Shown here in pieces: positions 43,177 to 51,755 of a stretch of 64,000 nucleotides of DNA. Each line of letters starts with the position of its first letter. Position 1 is the stretch's first letter. The position numbers were made by a program, and so were the translations under genes. The notes below the pieces were generated by a model. The model was given only the letters and a program-made list of their open reading frames with translations, was not told the DNA's origin and did no database searches. Location of the stretch: positions 18,833 to 82,832 of the forward strand of contig CAYWNA010000024.1 in assembly GCA_964459305.1 (NCBI GenBank). Reading direction: 5' to 3'. Source of the DNA: CAYWNA01 sp964459305 (GTDB lineage: Bacteria > Planctomycetota > Planctomycetia > Pirellulales > Pirellulaceae).

Positions 43177-43871
43177 GCCCTGGCTCGGATGTATTCCCTC
43201 AGTTGAAACTGGGCGGCGGTCAGTAGCCGCGAGACCCGTGATTCGGAGAGTTTCAGGATCTGGCCGATTTCTTTGAGCCGCAAGTCCTCCATGTAGTACA
43301 GCGTGACAATCAAACGGTCTCGCTCGGCCAGCGCCTCGATTGCGTTGGCCAGTATCCGCTTCTGGTCCTTTCGCTCGGCCATGACGTCCGGCGGGTCGAG
43401 CTCATCACAAAACCAGTCGCCTCCTATCTGATCCAGCGATCCTACCTGCGTTAGCGGAAGGGCCGCCAAACAATCCAACACTTGGTCTTTGCCCAATCCC
43501 GTGGCTTTGGCGAGATCGTCCACGCTTACCGGTGGCGGAAGATTCTCTTTTGCTTTGGCCACCATCGTCACTTGACGGAGCATGGCCTGCGGCAAGGGAC
43601 AGCCACGACGCAGCTCGTCCAACACGGCGCCCCGAATACGAACGCTGCTGTAAGCCTTGAAGTCGACGCCGCGAGACGAGTCGAATCGGCTGGCGGCCTC
43701 AACCAGTCCAAGCACCCCCGCGGCTTCCAGATTCTCCCGGTCCACACCCGCGGGAAGCCGCGCGATCTGTTTGCCCACAATGTGCCGGACCAACCAGAGA
43801 TGGTTCAAAACCAACTCGTCGCGGGCACTCTGTACAGCAGTCTGGGAGTACTCTCGAAGTGCAGGTTGCAT
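43173..43871 (-). CDS. fliA: Flagellar sigma factor FliA (sigma-28)
   Basis: A 232-aa sigma factor: region 2 includes ENLEAAGVLGLVEAASRFD and VDFKAYSSVRIRGAVLDEL (the FliA/WhiG variant), and region 4 ends EIGQILKLSESRVSRLLTAA. It directs transcription of late flagellar genes. The ATG at 43871 begins MQPALREYSQTAVQ; the frame is open 280 bp upstream but is Cys-rich and not protein-like. The canonical neighbours flhF and flhG are absent between flhA and this gene; a 450-bp gap with a palindrome lies there instead. Confidence 0.93.
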   Translation of the reverse strand: MQPALREYSQTAVQSARDELVLNHLWLVRHIVGKQIARLPAGVDRENLEAAGVLGLVEAASRFDSSRGVDFKAYSSVRIRGAVLDELRRGCPLPQAMLRQVTMVAKAKENLPPPVSVDDLAKATGLGKDQVLDCLAALPLTQVGSLDQIGGDWFCDELDPPDVMAERKDQKRILANAIEALAERDRLIVTLYYMEDLRLKEIGQILKLSESRVSRLLTAAQFQLREYIRARA

Positions 43872-44320
43872 GGCCGAAATGCCGTCAGCTAGATCGATAC
43901 TCCATCGGTGGCCGCACCGAGGTCCGGAAACGCCTCTTGGGAGTGGCGGGAATACCCCAAGTATACAATTCCAGGCGGCACCCCGAACGGGACGCCTTGC
44001 ACAGCCAAGGCATGCTATCGGATCTCGCCAGATCAAGCAATACACATTGTCGTTCGATTCGTATGGGATGGGGGGGTAACAACACGCGCCGCGACTAACG
44101 CTGCAAGCAATGCAGGCTAACGAATCCCGGGATGCTATACCATCCGCGGACAAGTCTGACCTGTAGCCGAACTCGCCAGAGTTTGGTTTTTCCCTACGCA
44201 GACCAAAGTCTGGCGACTTCGGCTACATGTGGAGAAGTGTCAATCCTGGCCGCGGCTGGCATATACCGTTTCCGATCGAAAAAGACGACACAAGGACCTG
44301 CAGGGCGCGTCCGTCACCGG
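43872..44320. other. Gene-free interval between flhA and fliA
   Basis: About 450 bp. It contains the nested palindrome at 44136-44265. No flhF or flhG, or recognisable remnant of either, is seen. A weak -10-like TATACT on the minus strand near 43960-43965 could serve fliA, but no good -35 accompanies it. Confidence 0.5.
44136..44265 (+). repeat. Dispersed nested palindrome, complete copy
   Basis: TATACCATCCGCGG at the left and CCGCGGCTGGCATATA at the right form the outer arms. The inner stem is 44163-44186 against 44203-44226 (GTAGCCGAACTCGCCAGA with TCTGGCGACTTCGGCTAC). It matches the copy at 61520 almost base for base, and those at 15423 and 49942 in inverse orientation. It lies 56 bp after the flhA stop. 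Confidence 0.92.
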
Positions 44321-46396
44321 TTAGGCTCCTGCGGGGGCCGTGGCGGGCGGAGAGGGGAGGATTTCTTCCGGCTTGATGATGACCTCCGGTTCCAGCATGA
44401 CGTCGTTCGGTACCTCGGAATAGGCAATGACGGATAAGTCCGGCAGGGCGCGAGCGAGCAACTGTTTCGCGGGTCTCCGCAAGACAGAGTCTACCAACAA
44501 GGCCACTTCGCGCCGTCGTGTGTTGGCGCCGCGGCACTCGGTTGCCAGACGTACGATAAGCTTCTCCATTTGCGTCGGATCAATCGCCAGTTTCTTGTCC
44601 TGGAGGCTGCGGCGGAATTCCAGTTCCAGCCGCGGATCGAAAACAATGGCGTGAATCTTCCCGTCTTCGTCAACGTATGGTTCGCAGATGGCCCGGCCAA
44701 GGATTCCTCGCACTGCTTCGGCCAACTCCACAGGGTCTTTCTGGCTGGACGCGTTCTGTGCCAGGCACTCCAAAATACGCGTCAGATTCGTGATCGGAAC
44801 GCGCTCCGACAGCAAAAGTGTCAAGACACGGTGGACCGCACTGGTCGAGAGCAGATTGGGCATCAGTTCGTCAACCACGGCGGCGTCGGTTTGCTTCACT
44901 TTGTCGATCAGTTTGTTGAGATCTTCACGGCTGAGCAGCTCGCCAGCGTACCGCCGCAGTACTTCCCGAAGGTGGGTGATCAGCACGCTGGGAGCATCGA
45001 CGACCGTACAGCCCGATATCTCCGCCTGGGCGCGGTCGTTCTCGGCGATCCACTTGGCCGGCAACCCGAATGCCGGATCGCGCGTATCTTCGCCCTCCAA
45101 CGTAATCGGCGCGCTCTCTGGGTGGATGGCCAAGAGTTGATCGGATCGTAATTCACCGCGTGCCACTTCCTGTCCGCCGATCAGCACCACATACTCTTCG
45201 GTGGCCAACTGGGCATTGTCGCGCACTCGCACCAGCGGCACCCACAGACCATATCGTCTTGCCAGATCACGGCGCAATGTGCCGATCCGCTGCAACAGGC
45301 TGGCCCCGTGCCGCGGATTCATCATGGGTATCAGCCGGGCACCGATCTCCACGCAGGCTCGGTCTGTCTCGAGAAACTCGTGGAGGTGTTCTTCGATCGG
45401 CGATGCGGGCGGCCGTGGCTCTTCCTCTTCGGCGGCGGCCGGCTTTCCATCGAACACCCTGCGCGACATGTAAAACAGCGCGATTGCCAACGCAATAAAG
45501 GGAATTTTGGGCAGGCCCGGCACCAGCGCCATCAGCAACATGATGGCCGATCCGACCTGCAACGGCCTGCGTTTGGTAAGAAACTGGAGCCCCATTTCCC
45601 GGCCGAGGGTTATCTCGGAGGTGGCCTTGGTGACCAGCAGGCCGGCGGATGTGGCAGTGATCAATGCCGGAATCTGAGAGACCAGCCCGTCACCCACGGT
45701 TAGGATCGAATAGGTGCGCGTGGCCTCGGCGACCGTCAGCCCGTCGACCATCCCGATGATAATGCCGCCGACCAAGTTGATCGCGGTAATGACCAGCCCG
45801 GCGATAGCATCTCCGCGCACAAACTTGCTAGCACCGTCCATCGAACCGTAGAACTCGGCTTCCCGCATCAAGTAGCTGCGCTGTCGGCGGGCCTCGGCGT
45901 CGTTAATGATACCGGCGTTCAAGTCGGCGTCGATGGCCATTTGTTTGCCGGGCATGGCATCCAAAATAAAGCGGGCCCCGACTTCGGAGATGCGCGTGGC
46001 ACCTCTGGTAATGACCACAAACTGGATCACCACGAGAATCAAGAACACAACAAGCCCGACAACCAGGTTGCCGCCTACGACGAAGCCGCCGAACGTGGAA
46101 ACAATCTTGCCAGCATCCGCTTGCAGCAAAATCAGACGCGTCGTGGCCACGTTCAGGCAAAGACGCGCCAACGTCATGAAAAGCAAGACGGATGGAAACA
46201 CGGACATTTCCAATGGCTGCTTGACGCCCAGCGTGACCAGCAGCAACATGATGGTGATGCCGATGTTCAACGTCAGCATGACATCCAGCAGAGGCGTGGG
46301 CAGCGGGACAATCAGAACGCCGAGCAAGACCATAACGGCCAGCGGCAAAAACCACTCGCTGCGTTGGCGTGTGTCGAATGTCTCGGCGGAAGCCAT
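44321..46396 (-). CDS. flhA: Flagellar export gate protein FlhA
   Basis: A 691-aa protein. The N-terminal half has eight transmembrane segments and the cytoplasmic FHIPEP signature region (GATRISEVGARFILDAMPGK, then QMAIDADLNAG). The C-terminal half is the soluble platform that docks chaperone-substrate complexes (DPVELAEAVRGILGR; LVDSVLRRPAKQL). It is an essential part of the flagellar type III secretion gate. ATG at 46396 is 4 bp after the flhB stop; an in-frame GTG at 46414 inside flhB is an alternative. Confidence 0.97.
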   Translation of the reverse strand: MASAETFDTRQRSEWFLPLAVMVLLGVLIVPLPTPLLDVMLTLNIGITIMLLLVTLGVKQPLEMSVFPSVLLFMTLARLCLNVATTRLILLQADAGKIVSTFGGFVVGGNLVVGLVVFLILVVIQFVVITRGATRISEVGARFILDAMPGKQMAIDADLNAGIINDAEARRQRSYLMREAEFYGSMDGASKFVRGDAIAGLVITAINLVGGIIIGMVDGLTVAEATRTYSILTVGDGLVSQIPALITATSAGLLVTKATSEITLGREMGLQFLTKRRPLQVGSAIMLLMALVPGLPKIPFIALAIALFYMSRRVFDGKPAAAEEEEPRPPASPIEEHLHEFLETDRACVEIGARLIPMMNPRHGASLLQRIGTLRRDLARRYGLWVPLVRVRDNAQLATEEYVVLIGGQEVARGELRSDQLLAIHPESAPITLEGEDTRDPAFGLPAKWIAENDRAQAEISGCTVVDAPSVLITHLREVLRRYAGELLSREDLNKLIDKVKQTDAAVVDELMPNLLSTSAVHRVLTLLLSERVPITNLTRILECLAQNASSQKDPVELAEAVRGILGRAICEPYVDEDGKIHAIVFDPRLELEFRRSLQDKKLAIDPTQMEKLIVRLATECRGANTRRREVALLVDSVLRRPAKQLLARALPDLSVIAYSEVPNDVMLEPEVIIKPEEILPSPPATAPAGA

Positions 46397-46400
46397 CGGT

Positions 46401-47471
46401 TCAGATTTCTCCACGCAAACGATAGATGTAAGCTAACACTTCGCTTACTGCGTAATATAGAGCGACTGGTATCTCGGTGCCAACATTAACTGCTTTGTAA
46501 AGTGTTTGTGCCAAAGCGGGCCTCTCCAGGACCGGCACAGCATGTCGCTTGGCCCGCTCGCGGATCTGCTGGGCGATGAATCCTGCGCCTTTGGCAATAA
46601 CCTGGGGGGCCTCTGTCACACCTTGCTCGTAGCGCAAGGCAACGGCCAGGTGAGTGGGGTTCGTGATGACGACCGTGGCCTTTGGCACTTCTTCGAGCAT
46701 TCTTTTCCGGCTTGCCACTTCGCGTGCCAGTCCGCGACGGCGGGCCCGGATCAAGGGGTCGCCTTCATCGGTCTTCTGTTCTTCCTTCACCTCGTGCCGG
46801 GTCATCATCAACGACTGCTCGTGCCGCCACAGCTGAAACGCGTAGTCCGCCAGGCCAATCAAGACCAAGGCCGCAGTGACGCCCAGCAGCAAACGGATCG
46901 TAATGTCCCATCCGATTCCTACGCTACGCGTCAAGTCGCCTTGAGCGAGTGAGGCAATCTGCGCTCCACGTCCCCAAAAGACCCCGATCGCAATCAGAAT
47001 GATGACGCCCAGCTTCAACAACGAAACCACCGCTCTCATCAGACCGGCGCCCGACACAATGCGTTTCCAACCTTCGAACGGCGAGAGCTTGTCCCATTTG
47101 AATGTAATGGCTTCCGTGGCGAAGTACACACCGCGCGCTTGGGCGACACTGACCCCCATGGCGGCGACGAAGACGAATGCCAAAAAAAAGCCTACCAGTT
47201 CCAAAGCGTTGCCCAGCAACCCAGTAAGATCCGCCCGCGCAGCTTCGAAACTTGCCACGGTACGCAGGTGAAGAAGGTAAGCATGCATGTTCTGGTTCAC
47301 GCCCCTCCCAAGCCATTCACCGCCGAGCCATATTGCGAAAATGCCAGCCAACAACACCACGCCGCTGTTCAGTTCGGTACTGTGCGCGACGCGCCCCTGC
47401 TCGCGAGACTTGTCGCGACGGCGCTGCGTCGGTTGTTCTGATTTGATTTGGCCTTCGGCGTCTTCTGGCAT
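46401..47471 (-). CDS. flhB: Flagellar export switch protein FlhB
   Basis: A 356-aa protein with four transmembrane segments and a C-terminal cytoplasmic domain carrying the autocleavage motif NPTH (N271-P272, in VVITNPTHLAVALRYEQG). Self-cleavage switches export from rod/hook to filament proteins. The basic N-terminus (TQRRRDKSREQGRVAHS) is typical. It lies between fliR (3-bp gap) and flhA (4-bp gap) in the export-gate operon. Confidence 0.97.
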   Translation of the reverse strand: MPEDAEGQIKSEQPTQRRRDKSREQGRVAHSTELNSGVVLLAGIFAIWLGGEWLGRGVNQNMHAYLLHLRTVASFEAARADLTGLLGNALELVGFFLAFVFVAAMGVSVAQARGVYFATEAITFKWDKLSPFEGWKRIVSGAGLMRAVVSLLKLGVIILIAIGVFWGRGAQIASLAQGDLTRSVGIGWDITIRLLLGVTAALVLIGLADYAFQLWRHEQSLMMTRHEVKEEQKTDEGDPLIRARRRGLAREVASRKRMLEEVPKATVVITNPTHLAVALRYEQGVTEAPQVIAKGAGFIAQQIRERAKRHAVPVLERPALAQTLYKAVNVGTEIPVALYYAVSEVLAYIYRLRGEI

Positions 47472-47474
47472 TGT

Positions 47475-48254
47475 CTACACGAGCCCGTACATGACCTCGC
47501 TGAATCGTTCGAGAATGGAAACCATGCCGCCCGCCATTTCCGGAAGCAGCACGAAGGTCGCAAGCAGCCCGACGAACAGACGCAATGCGAATCCAACTGA
47601 AAGAATGTTCATTTGTGGTGCGGCGCGGGCCAACAACGCGAGAAAAACGGAAGTTATGATCAAGCAAACGGACACGGGTGCAGCCAGTAACAGGCCCCAC
47701 TCGTGCGTTTCGGCCGTAGCCCGCAAGAATGGGGCAACGGGCACAGGGAAGATCGATCCACCGATCGGCCGTCGGGCAAAAGTGCTGTGCAGGGTCGCGA
47801 AAAACACGTGGTGCACGTTCAGCCCAAAAAGGATCAGCACGCCAAGCAATTCGAAAAGTTGTCCGACTGCCGTGCCGCCCAGAGGTTGGGTAGGATCCGT
47901 GACACCGCCCAACGTGAGGCCCATTTCCTGCCCAATGAACTGGCCCGCGATTCGAAACGGCACAATGAACAAGCCCAACGCAAAACCCATGATCGCGCCC
48001 AGCGCCACTTCGCGACCGATCGCCACGGCAAAGGCCAGCCAACGCGTCGCGTCCGGCACGCGCAGCAATTGTTCGCTAAAACTGCCGCCCAGAGTTATGA
48101 ACCAGAAAATCGACAACGAGAGCACCAAGGCTGCCTTCGTCAACCGCGGCGTCGTCGCCGCGCCCAATAGAGGCAGCGCAACAGAAAACGCCCCGACTCG
48201 CGCCAGAATCAGGAGAAAGGCGAACAGGTTGGCTTCCAGCCACGCATCAATCAC
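47475..48254 (-). CDS. fliR: Flagellar export gate protein FliR
   Basis: A 259-aa, six-helix membrane protein: FLLILARVGAFSVALPLLG near the start and RIAGQFIGQEMGLTLGGV in the conserved loop. It forms the export gate with FliP and FliQ. A GTG start at 48254 is chosen because GTGA overlaps the fliQ stop codon, indicating translational coupling; the open frame extends to 48320 inside fliQ. Confidence 0.95.
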   Translation of the reverse strand: MIDAWLEANLFAFLLILARVGAFSVALPLLGAATTPRLTKAALVLSLSIFWFITLGGSFSEQLLRVPDATRWLAFAVAIGREVALGAIMGFALGLFIVPFRIAGQFIGQEMGLTLGGVTDPTQPLGGTAVGQLFELLGVLILFGLNVHHVFFATLHSTFARRPIGGSIFPVPVAPFLRATAETHEWGLLLAAPVSVCLIITSVFLALLARAAPQMNILSVGFALRLFVGLLATFVLLPEMAGGMVSILERFSEVMYGLV

Positions 48255-48520
48255 TGACCGACCTCTGACGCTTTCCAGATCATCTGTGCCGTGAAATATA
48301 CAGACACTTGCAGCATCCACGGCATCACGGCGATCAGCAGTAGGGCCACGAGCAACAAACGAGGCACAAAGGTCATCGTTTGCTCTTGGATGTTCGTGGC
48401 TGCTTGAAATACCGAAATCACCAAGCCGACAATCAGGCTGAGTGCCAGCACCGGGAGAGCCAAGACAACGGCGTGGTACATCATTTCACGCCCGATGTGG
48501 ATCGCTTCGAAATGTGTCAT
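48251..48520 (-). CDS. fliQ: Flagellar export gate protein FliQ
   Basis: An 89-aa protein with two transmembrane helices (AVVLALPVLALSLIVGLVIS and LLLVALLLIAVMPWMLQV) flanking the conserved FQAATNIQEQTMTFVPR loop, the FliQ hallmark. Normal family length. The start is 16 bp after fliP; the stop overlaps the fliR start. Confidence 0.97.
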   Translation of the reverse strand: MTHFEAIHIGREMMYHAVVLALPVLALSLIVGLVISVFQAATNIQEQTMTFVPRLLLVALLLIAVMPWMLQVSVYFTAQMIWKASEVGQ

Positions 48521-48536
48521 GGCTTCCGTATCCTTG

Positions 48537-49217
48537 TCACCCGAAGCTGTAATTCAGCGAAAGAGAAACGAGATGCCAGCCATCGGCCAGCACAAACAAC
48601 AACACCTTGAAGGGCAATGAAATGATCACCGGTGGCATCATCCACATGCCCATCGACATAAGGATCGTGGCCACTACCAAGTCGACCAGCAAGAACGGCA
48701 CGAAAATGCAGAATCCCATCAAGAACGCCGTCTTCAGTTCGCTGACGATAAACGCGGGCACCAGCACGTGCAGCGGTGTGTCCAACGGTTCTTGAGGTAG
48801 CTCGGCCTCTGACATGTGCAGAAACAACGAGATGTCGTGCCGCCGCGTTTGGCGCAGCATGAACTCCTTCTGAATCACCGTGCCGCTGCGAATCGCCTCG
48901 CCCGAAGAGATCGTCCCCTCCAGGTAGGGAAGAACGGCCTGCCGACTCAGCTTTTCCCACGTCGGACCCATCACGAACAAGGTCAGAAAAATAGCCAGAC
49001 CAAGCAGCACTGTGTTCGGCGGGATTTCCTGGGTCGACATCCCGCGACGAACAAAAGAAAGCACGATGATAATTCGCGTAAAACAGGTCAAACTAGCGAA
49101 GGCAGCTGGAAGCAGCACGAGGCTGCCCAGAAACAAGGCCATCTGCAGCGGGGGCGAAAGGCTATCGAAGAAGTTAGATTCCGTCAGGCGTTGAATGATT
49201 TGCTCGAAGCTGTCCAT
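48537..49217 (-). CDS. fliP: Flagellar export gate protein FliP
   Basis: A 226-aa protein with LTCFTRIIIVLSFVRRGM and PPNTVLLGLAIFLTLFVMGP (FliP signature 1) and VPAFIVSELKTAFLMGFCI, then MSMGMWMMPPVIISLPFKV (signature 2). It forms the core pore of the export gate. ATG at 49217 is preceded by GGAG. No long cleavable signal is evident, unlike enterobacterial FliP. It follows fliO after 44 bp. Confidence 0.97.
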   Translation of the reverse strand: MDSFEQIIQRLTESNFFDSLSPPLQMALFLGSLVLLPAAFASLTCFTRIIIVLSFVRRGMSTQEIPPNTVLLGLAIFLTLFVMGPTWEKLSRQAVLPYLEGTISSGEAIRSGTVIQKEFMLRQTRRHDISLFLHMSEAELPQEPLDTPLHVLVPAFIVSELKTAFLMGFCIFVPFLLVDLVVATILMSMGMWMMPPVIISLPFKVLLFVLADGWHLVSLSLNYSFG

Positions 49218-49261
49218 GGTCCATACTCCACCACGAGCCACGCCATCTGCTGACCGCAGAC

Positions 49262-49768
49262 CTATTTCGCCAACAGATCACCGGCTACGGCCAGCGTCTC
49301 GTCGTCCTGCGGCTGTTCAATTCGGTCGGCCAAAACGTCCTCGAACGGACTGGGAACGGCGATCAACGCCTTCAAACCAGCGCTGTCGGTTCCAGCAAGC
49401 ACTTGTCCTTTGCCAGCCTGCACCAGATGAACAAAAGAGCGATTGCCAAGCGATACAGTCTCGATAACTCTCAGTTGTCGGCCAGGTCCGCCTGTAACGA
49501 CGTTTCCACGCAACCATCGCCTGCCGAACCACAGAGACCCCGCACACAGTGCCAACGCCACGAATGTCCCGACAACCAAACGGAAGAACATCGCCCCCGT
49601 ATCGGGAGGCTCAGGCCATGCAGGCGGCCTGTATTCGCCGCGAGTTTCCGCGACATCAGCGAGCCCATCCCCGACGTCGCCGACGGGCTCCCCGGCGACG
49701 GCGATCGACGCGGCGAGCACGACCAATGACATCACAAAGATGCCCGCAGTATGATGGGTCCTTCGCAT
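49262..49768 (-). CDS. fliO: Flagellar biosynthesis protein FliO
   Basis: A 168-aa protein with a signal-like N-terminus (GIFVMSLVVLAASIAVAGE), a second membrane helix (RLVVGTFVALALCAGSLWF) and a cytoplasmic beta-rich part containing GRQLRVIETVSLGNRS and FVHLVQAGKGQVLAG, which is typical of FliO. FliO assists FliP oligomerisation. It is the first gene of the fliOPQR-flhBA run. The ~480 bp upstream lack fliN/fliM and hold a palindrome. Confidence 0.88.
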   Translation of the reverse strand: MRRTHHTAGIFVMSLVVLAASIAVAGEPVGDVGDGLADVAETRGEYRPPAWPEPPDTGAMFFRLVVGTFVALALCAGSLWFGRRWLRGNVVTGGPGRQLRVIETVSLGNRSFVHLVQAGKGQVLAGTDSAGLKALIAVPSPFEDVLADRIEQPQDDETLAVAGDLLAK

Positions 49769-50250
49769 GGATCGCTCGGTATCGCTTCTCAGCAGCTAGC
49801 TGAACACAACGGCACGGGAGAATAGAGAGGCGGGTAGAGATACCGAAACGGATGGTCCGTGACAAGACGAATTCTGGGCAAGGCGACACCCGATGGCGCA
49901 GGAAGGGGTTTGCGGAACGGCAAGGATTCGTCGACAAGAGCTATACCACCCGCAGCCAGGATTGACATTTTTCCGCACGTAGCCGAAGTCGCCAGACTTT
50001 GGGCCGTGTTGGGAAAACCAAACTCTGGCGAGTTCGGCTACAGGTCAGACTTGTCCGCGAATCCAGCTACAAACCCATTCCTGCGCCTGACACGCGATGT
50101 CTTGGCTACGTCGGCCCTGGATTGTACTTTCGGCGAGTCCAACGGGGCAGCATGCTCCAAACATGCCGTCTTTCGTACCAAAGCCACCCAGTGCTAGCTG
50201 CTGTCACTGCCGACGCAGATGGAAGCTGAATGCGAACGAAAGAACGGAAA
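49769..50250. other. Gene-free interval between fliI and fliO
   Basis: About 480 bp containing the palindrome at 49942-50061. I translated the minus strand here by eye and found no recognisable piece of FliJ, FliK, FlgD, FlgE, FliL, FliM or FliN. Confidence 0.5.
49942..50061 (-). repeat. Dispersed nested palindrome, one end eroded
   Basis: It begins TATACCACCCGCAGCC and has the GATTGACATTTTTCCGCA flank and the inner stem 49979-50002 against 50018-50041 (GTAGCCGAAGTCGCCAGA with TCTGGCGAGTTCGGCTAC). The right end keeps GGTCAGACTTGTCCGCG but the final GGTATA is lost. Same orientation as the copy at 15423. Confidence 0.9.
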
Positions 50251-51564
50251 CTAGCCGTCTATTTGCCGAGCGAGATCAAGCAGCATTTGCTGGGCGGAGG
50301 TGTGACTACTGGCTTTATCCAGGTTCTGACCCAAGCAACGGTGAACCGTGTCCCGCAAGGAAATCGCTGCGTCGACATGGGAGTTCGAACCGGGTCGGTA
50401 GGCGCCTGACAGGATCTCGTGTTCATGGTCGCGGAAGACCGCCAGTAGTTTGCGAATCTTGGCAATGCCAGCCAGTTGGTCGGTCGGCACGATTTGTGGT
50501 GCCAGCCGACTGACGCTTTCCAGAACATCGATAGCCGGGTGGATACCCGCGTATGCAAGTTTGCGAGATAGCACGATTTGGCCGTCCAGGAGACTTCGGG
50601 CGGCATTACTTATTGGCTCGTCGACATCGTCGCTTTCGACCAATACCGAGTAAAACGCGGTGATCGATCCGTGTTCGTTTGAGCCGGCGCGTTCCAGCAG
50701 TTTTGTCAACGAGGCAAGCAGTGAGGGGGGATATCCCCGAGCCGCCGGTGTTTCGCCAACTGCCTCGGCGAGTTCGCACTGGGCTCTGGCGAACCGCGTC
50801 AGCGAATCCATCAACAGCAGCACGTTCTTGCCCTGGTCGCGAAAATACTCGGCCACAGACGTAGCGATGGCGGCGGCCTCCACACGAAGGAGCGCCGGTT
50901 CGTCTTCGTTAGCCACGACCACAACGCTCTTCTTCAGACCGTCGGGACCAAGTTTCGTCTCGATTAACCGCGCGACGTCGCATCCCTTGCGGCCAATTAG
51001 CGCAATCACGTTGACATCCGCCTCGCTGTGTCGGGCCAACATGCATAACAGGGCGCTCTTGCCAACTCCCGCGCCCGAAAAGACGCCCATTCGCTGGCCA
51101 CGACCACATGGCAAGAGGGCATCGACGGCGCGGATGCCGGTAGACATGGGCGTTTGGACCGGAGGCCTATCCAGATCCGGGGACGCAAAGCGGCTGACAG
51201 TGACGGTGTCCGACAGCGGAGGATCGAGTTGACCGTCTACGGGCTGGCCGTTTCCGTTGATCACGCGGCCTATCAGCCCTTCGCCAACTCTCACAACGCG
51301 TGGCGTTCGAGACAGCCGCACACGGTTGCCTTGGTCGACGCCCTTCATGTCCCCCAGTGGGCAGACCAGAGTCAGTTCTTCCCGAAACCCGACCACTTCG
51401 CCTACGACAGGAATCCCTGACTGGCAGTCGATTTCGACCAAGGCACCAACCGGCGCCGGGAAACCGGACACAGCGGTAGCTCCGCCTTCGGTCCGAACCA
51501 CGCTGCCGGTTACCGCAGGACGAAAAATCGCGTCGAGTTGGGAAGTCAGGTACTGTAAAGTCAT
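50251..51564 (-). CDS. fliI: Flagellar export ATPase FliI
   Basis: A 437-aa F1-beta-like ATPase: Walker A GAGVGKSALL, the GRKGCDV region, Walker B VLLLMDSLTRFARAQ (the DSLTR signature of FliI/type III ATPases) and GYPPSLLASLTKLLERAG. It powers substrate unloading at the export gate. ATG at 51564 begins MTLQYLTSQ; an ATG at 51582 is possible. Its usual regulator FliH is represented only by a short fragment upstream. Confidence 0.96.
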   Translation of the reverse strand: MTLQYLTSQLDAIFRPAVTGSVVRTEGGATAVSGFPAPVGALVEIDCQSGIPVVGEVVGFREELTLVCPLGDMKGVDQGNRVRLSRTPRVVRVGEGLIGRVINGNGQPVDGQLDPPLSDTVTVSRFASPDLDRPPVQTPMSTGIRAVDALLPCGRGQRMGVFSGAGVGKSALLCMLARHSEADVNVIALIGRKGCDVARLIETKLGPDGLKKSVVVVANEDEPALLRVEAAAIATSVAEYFRDQGKNVLLLMDSLTRFARAQCELAEAVGETPAARGYPPSLLASLTKLLERAGSNEHGSITAFYSVLVESDDVDEPISNAARSLLDGQIVLSRKLAYAGIHPAIDVLESVSRLAPQIVPTDQLAGIAKIRKLLAVFRDHEHEILSGAYRPGSNSHVDAAISLRDTVHRCLGQNLDKASSHTSAQQMLLDLARQIDG

Positions 51565-51694
51565 GTTTGCCCAGCGTTTCATAATCGGCTGGAATCAAAG
51601 ACAACTTGATTCGTTCGCCTCTGACCGCTAGATCCCGCGTTTCGCGCACCGAATCCCGCGTTATTTTCCAAGTATCAGTCAACTCACGCCGCAT
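51565..51694 (-). pseudogene. Possible truncated fliH remnant
   Basis: The 191 bp between fliG and fliI contain a minus-strand frame starting at an ATG at 51694 that reads ITRDSVRETRDLAVRGERIK, then LSLIPADYETLGKH, and then runs into fliI out of frame. The pattern 'RIxLxLxPxDYExL' resembles the middle of FliH/YscL proteins, whose C-terminal half binds FliI. If so, the C-terminal ATPase-binding part has been lost. The match is short and could be chance. Confidence 0.3.
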
Positions 51695-51755
51695 AGTGAC
51701 ATCACCGTCTGTGAGGGTGTAGCGTTTTTGACTGTGCGAAGTACGTGCTTGATTG

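Noticed and set aside
44132..44437. Open frame starting MLYHPRTSLTCSRTR, with look-alikes near 15.5 and 61.5 kb
   Set aside because: The similarity comes only from the palindromic repeat being translated in the same frame; outside the repeat the three peptides have nothing in common and no ribosome binding site is present.
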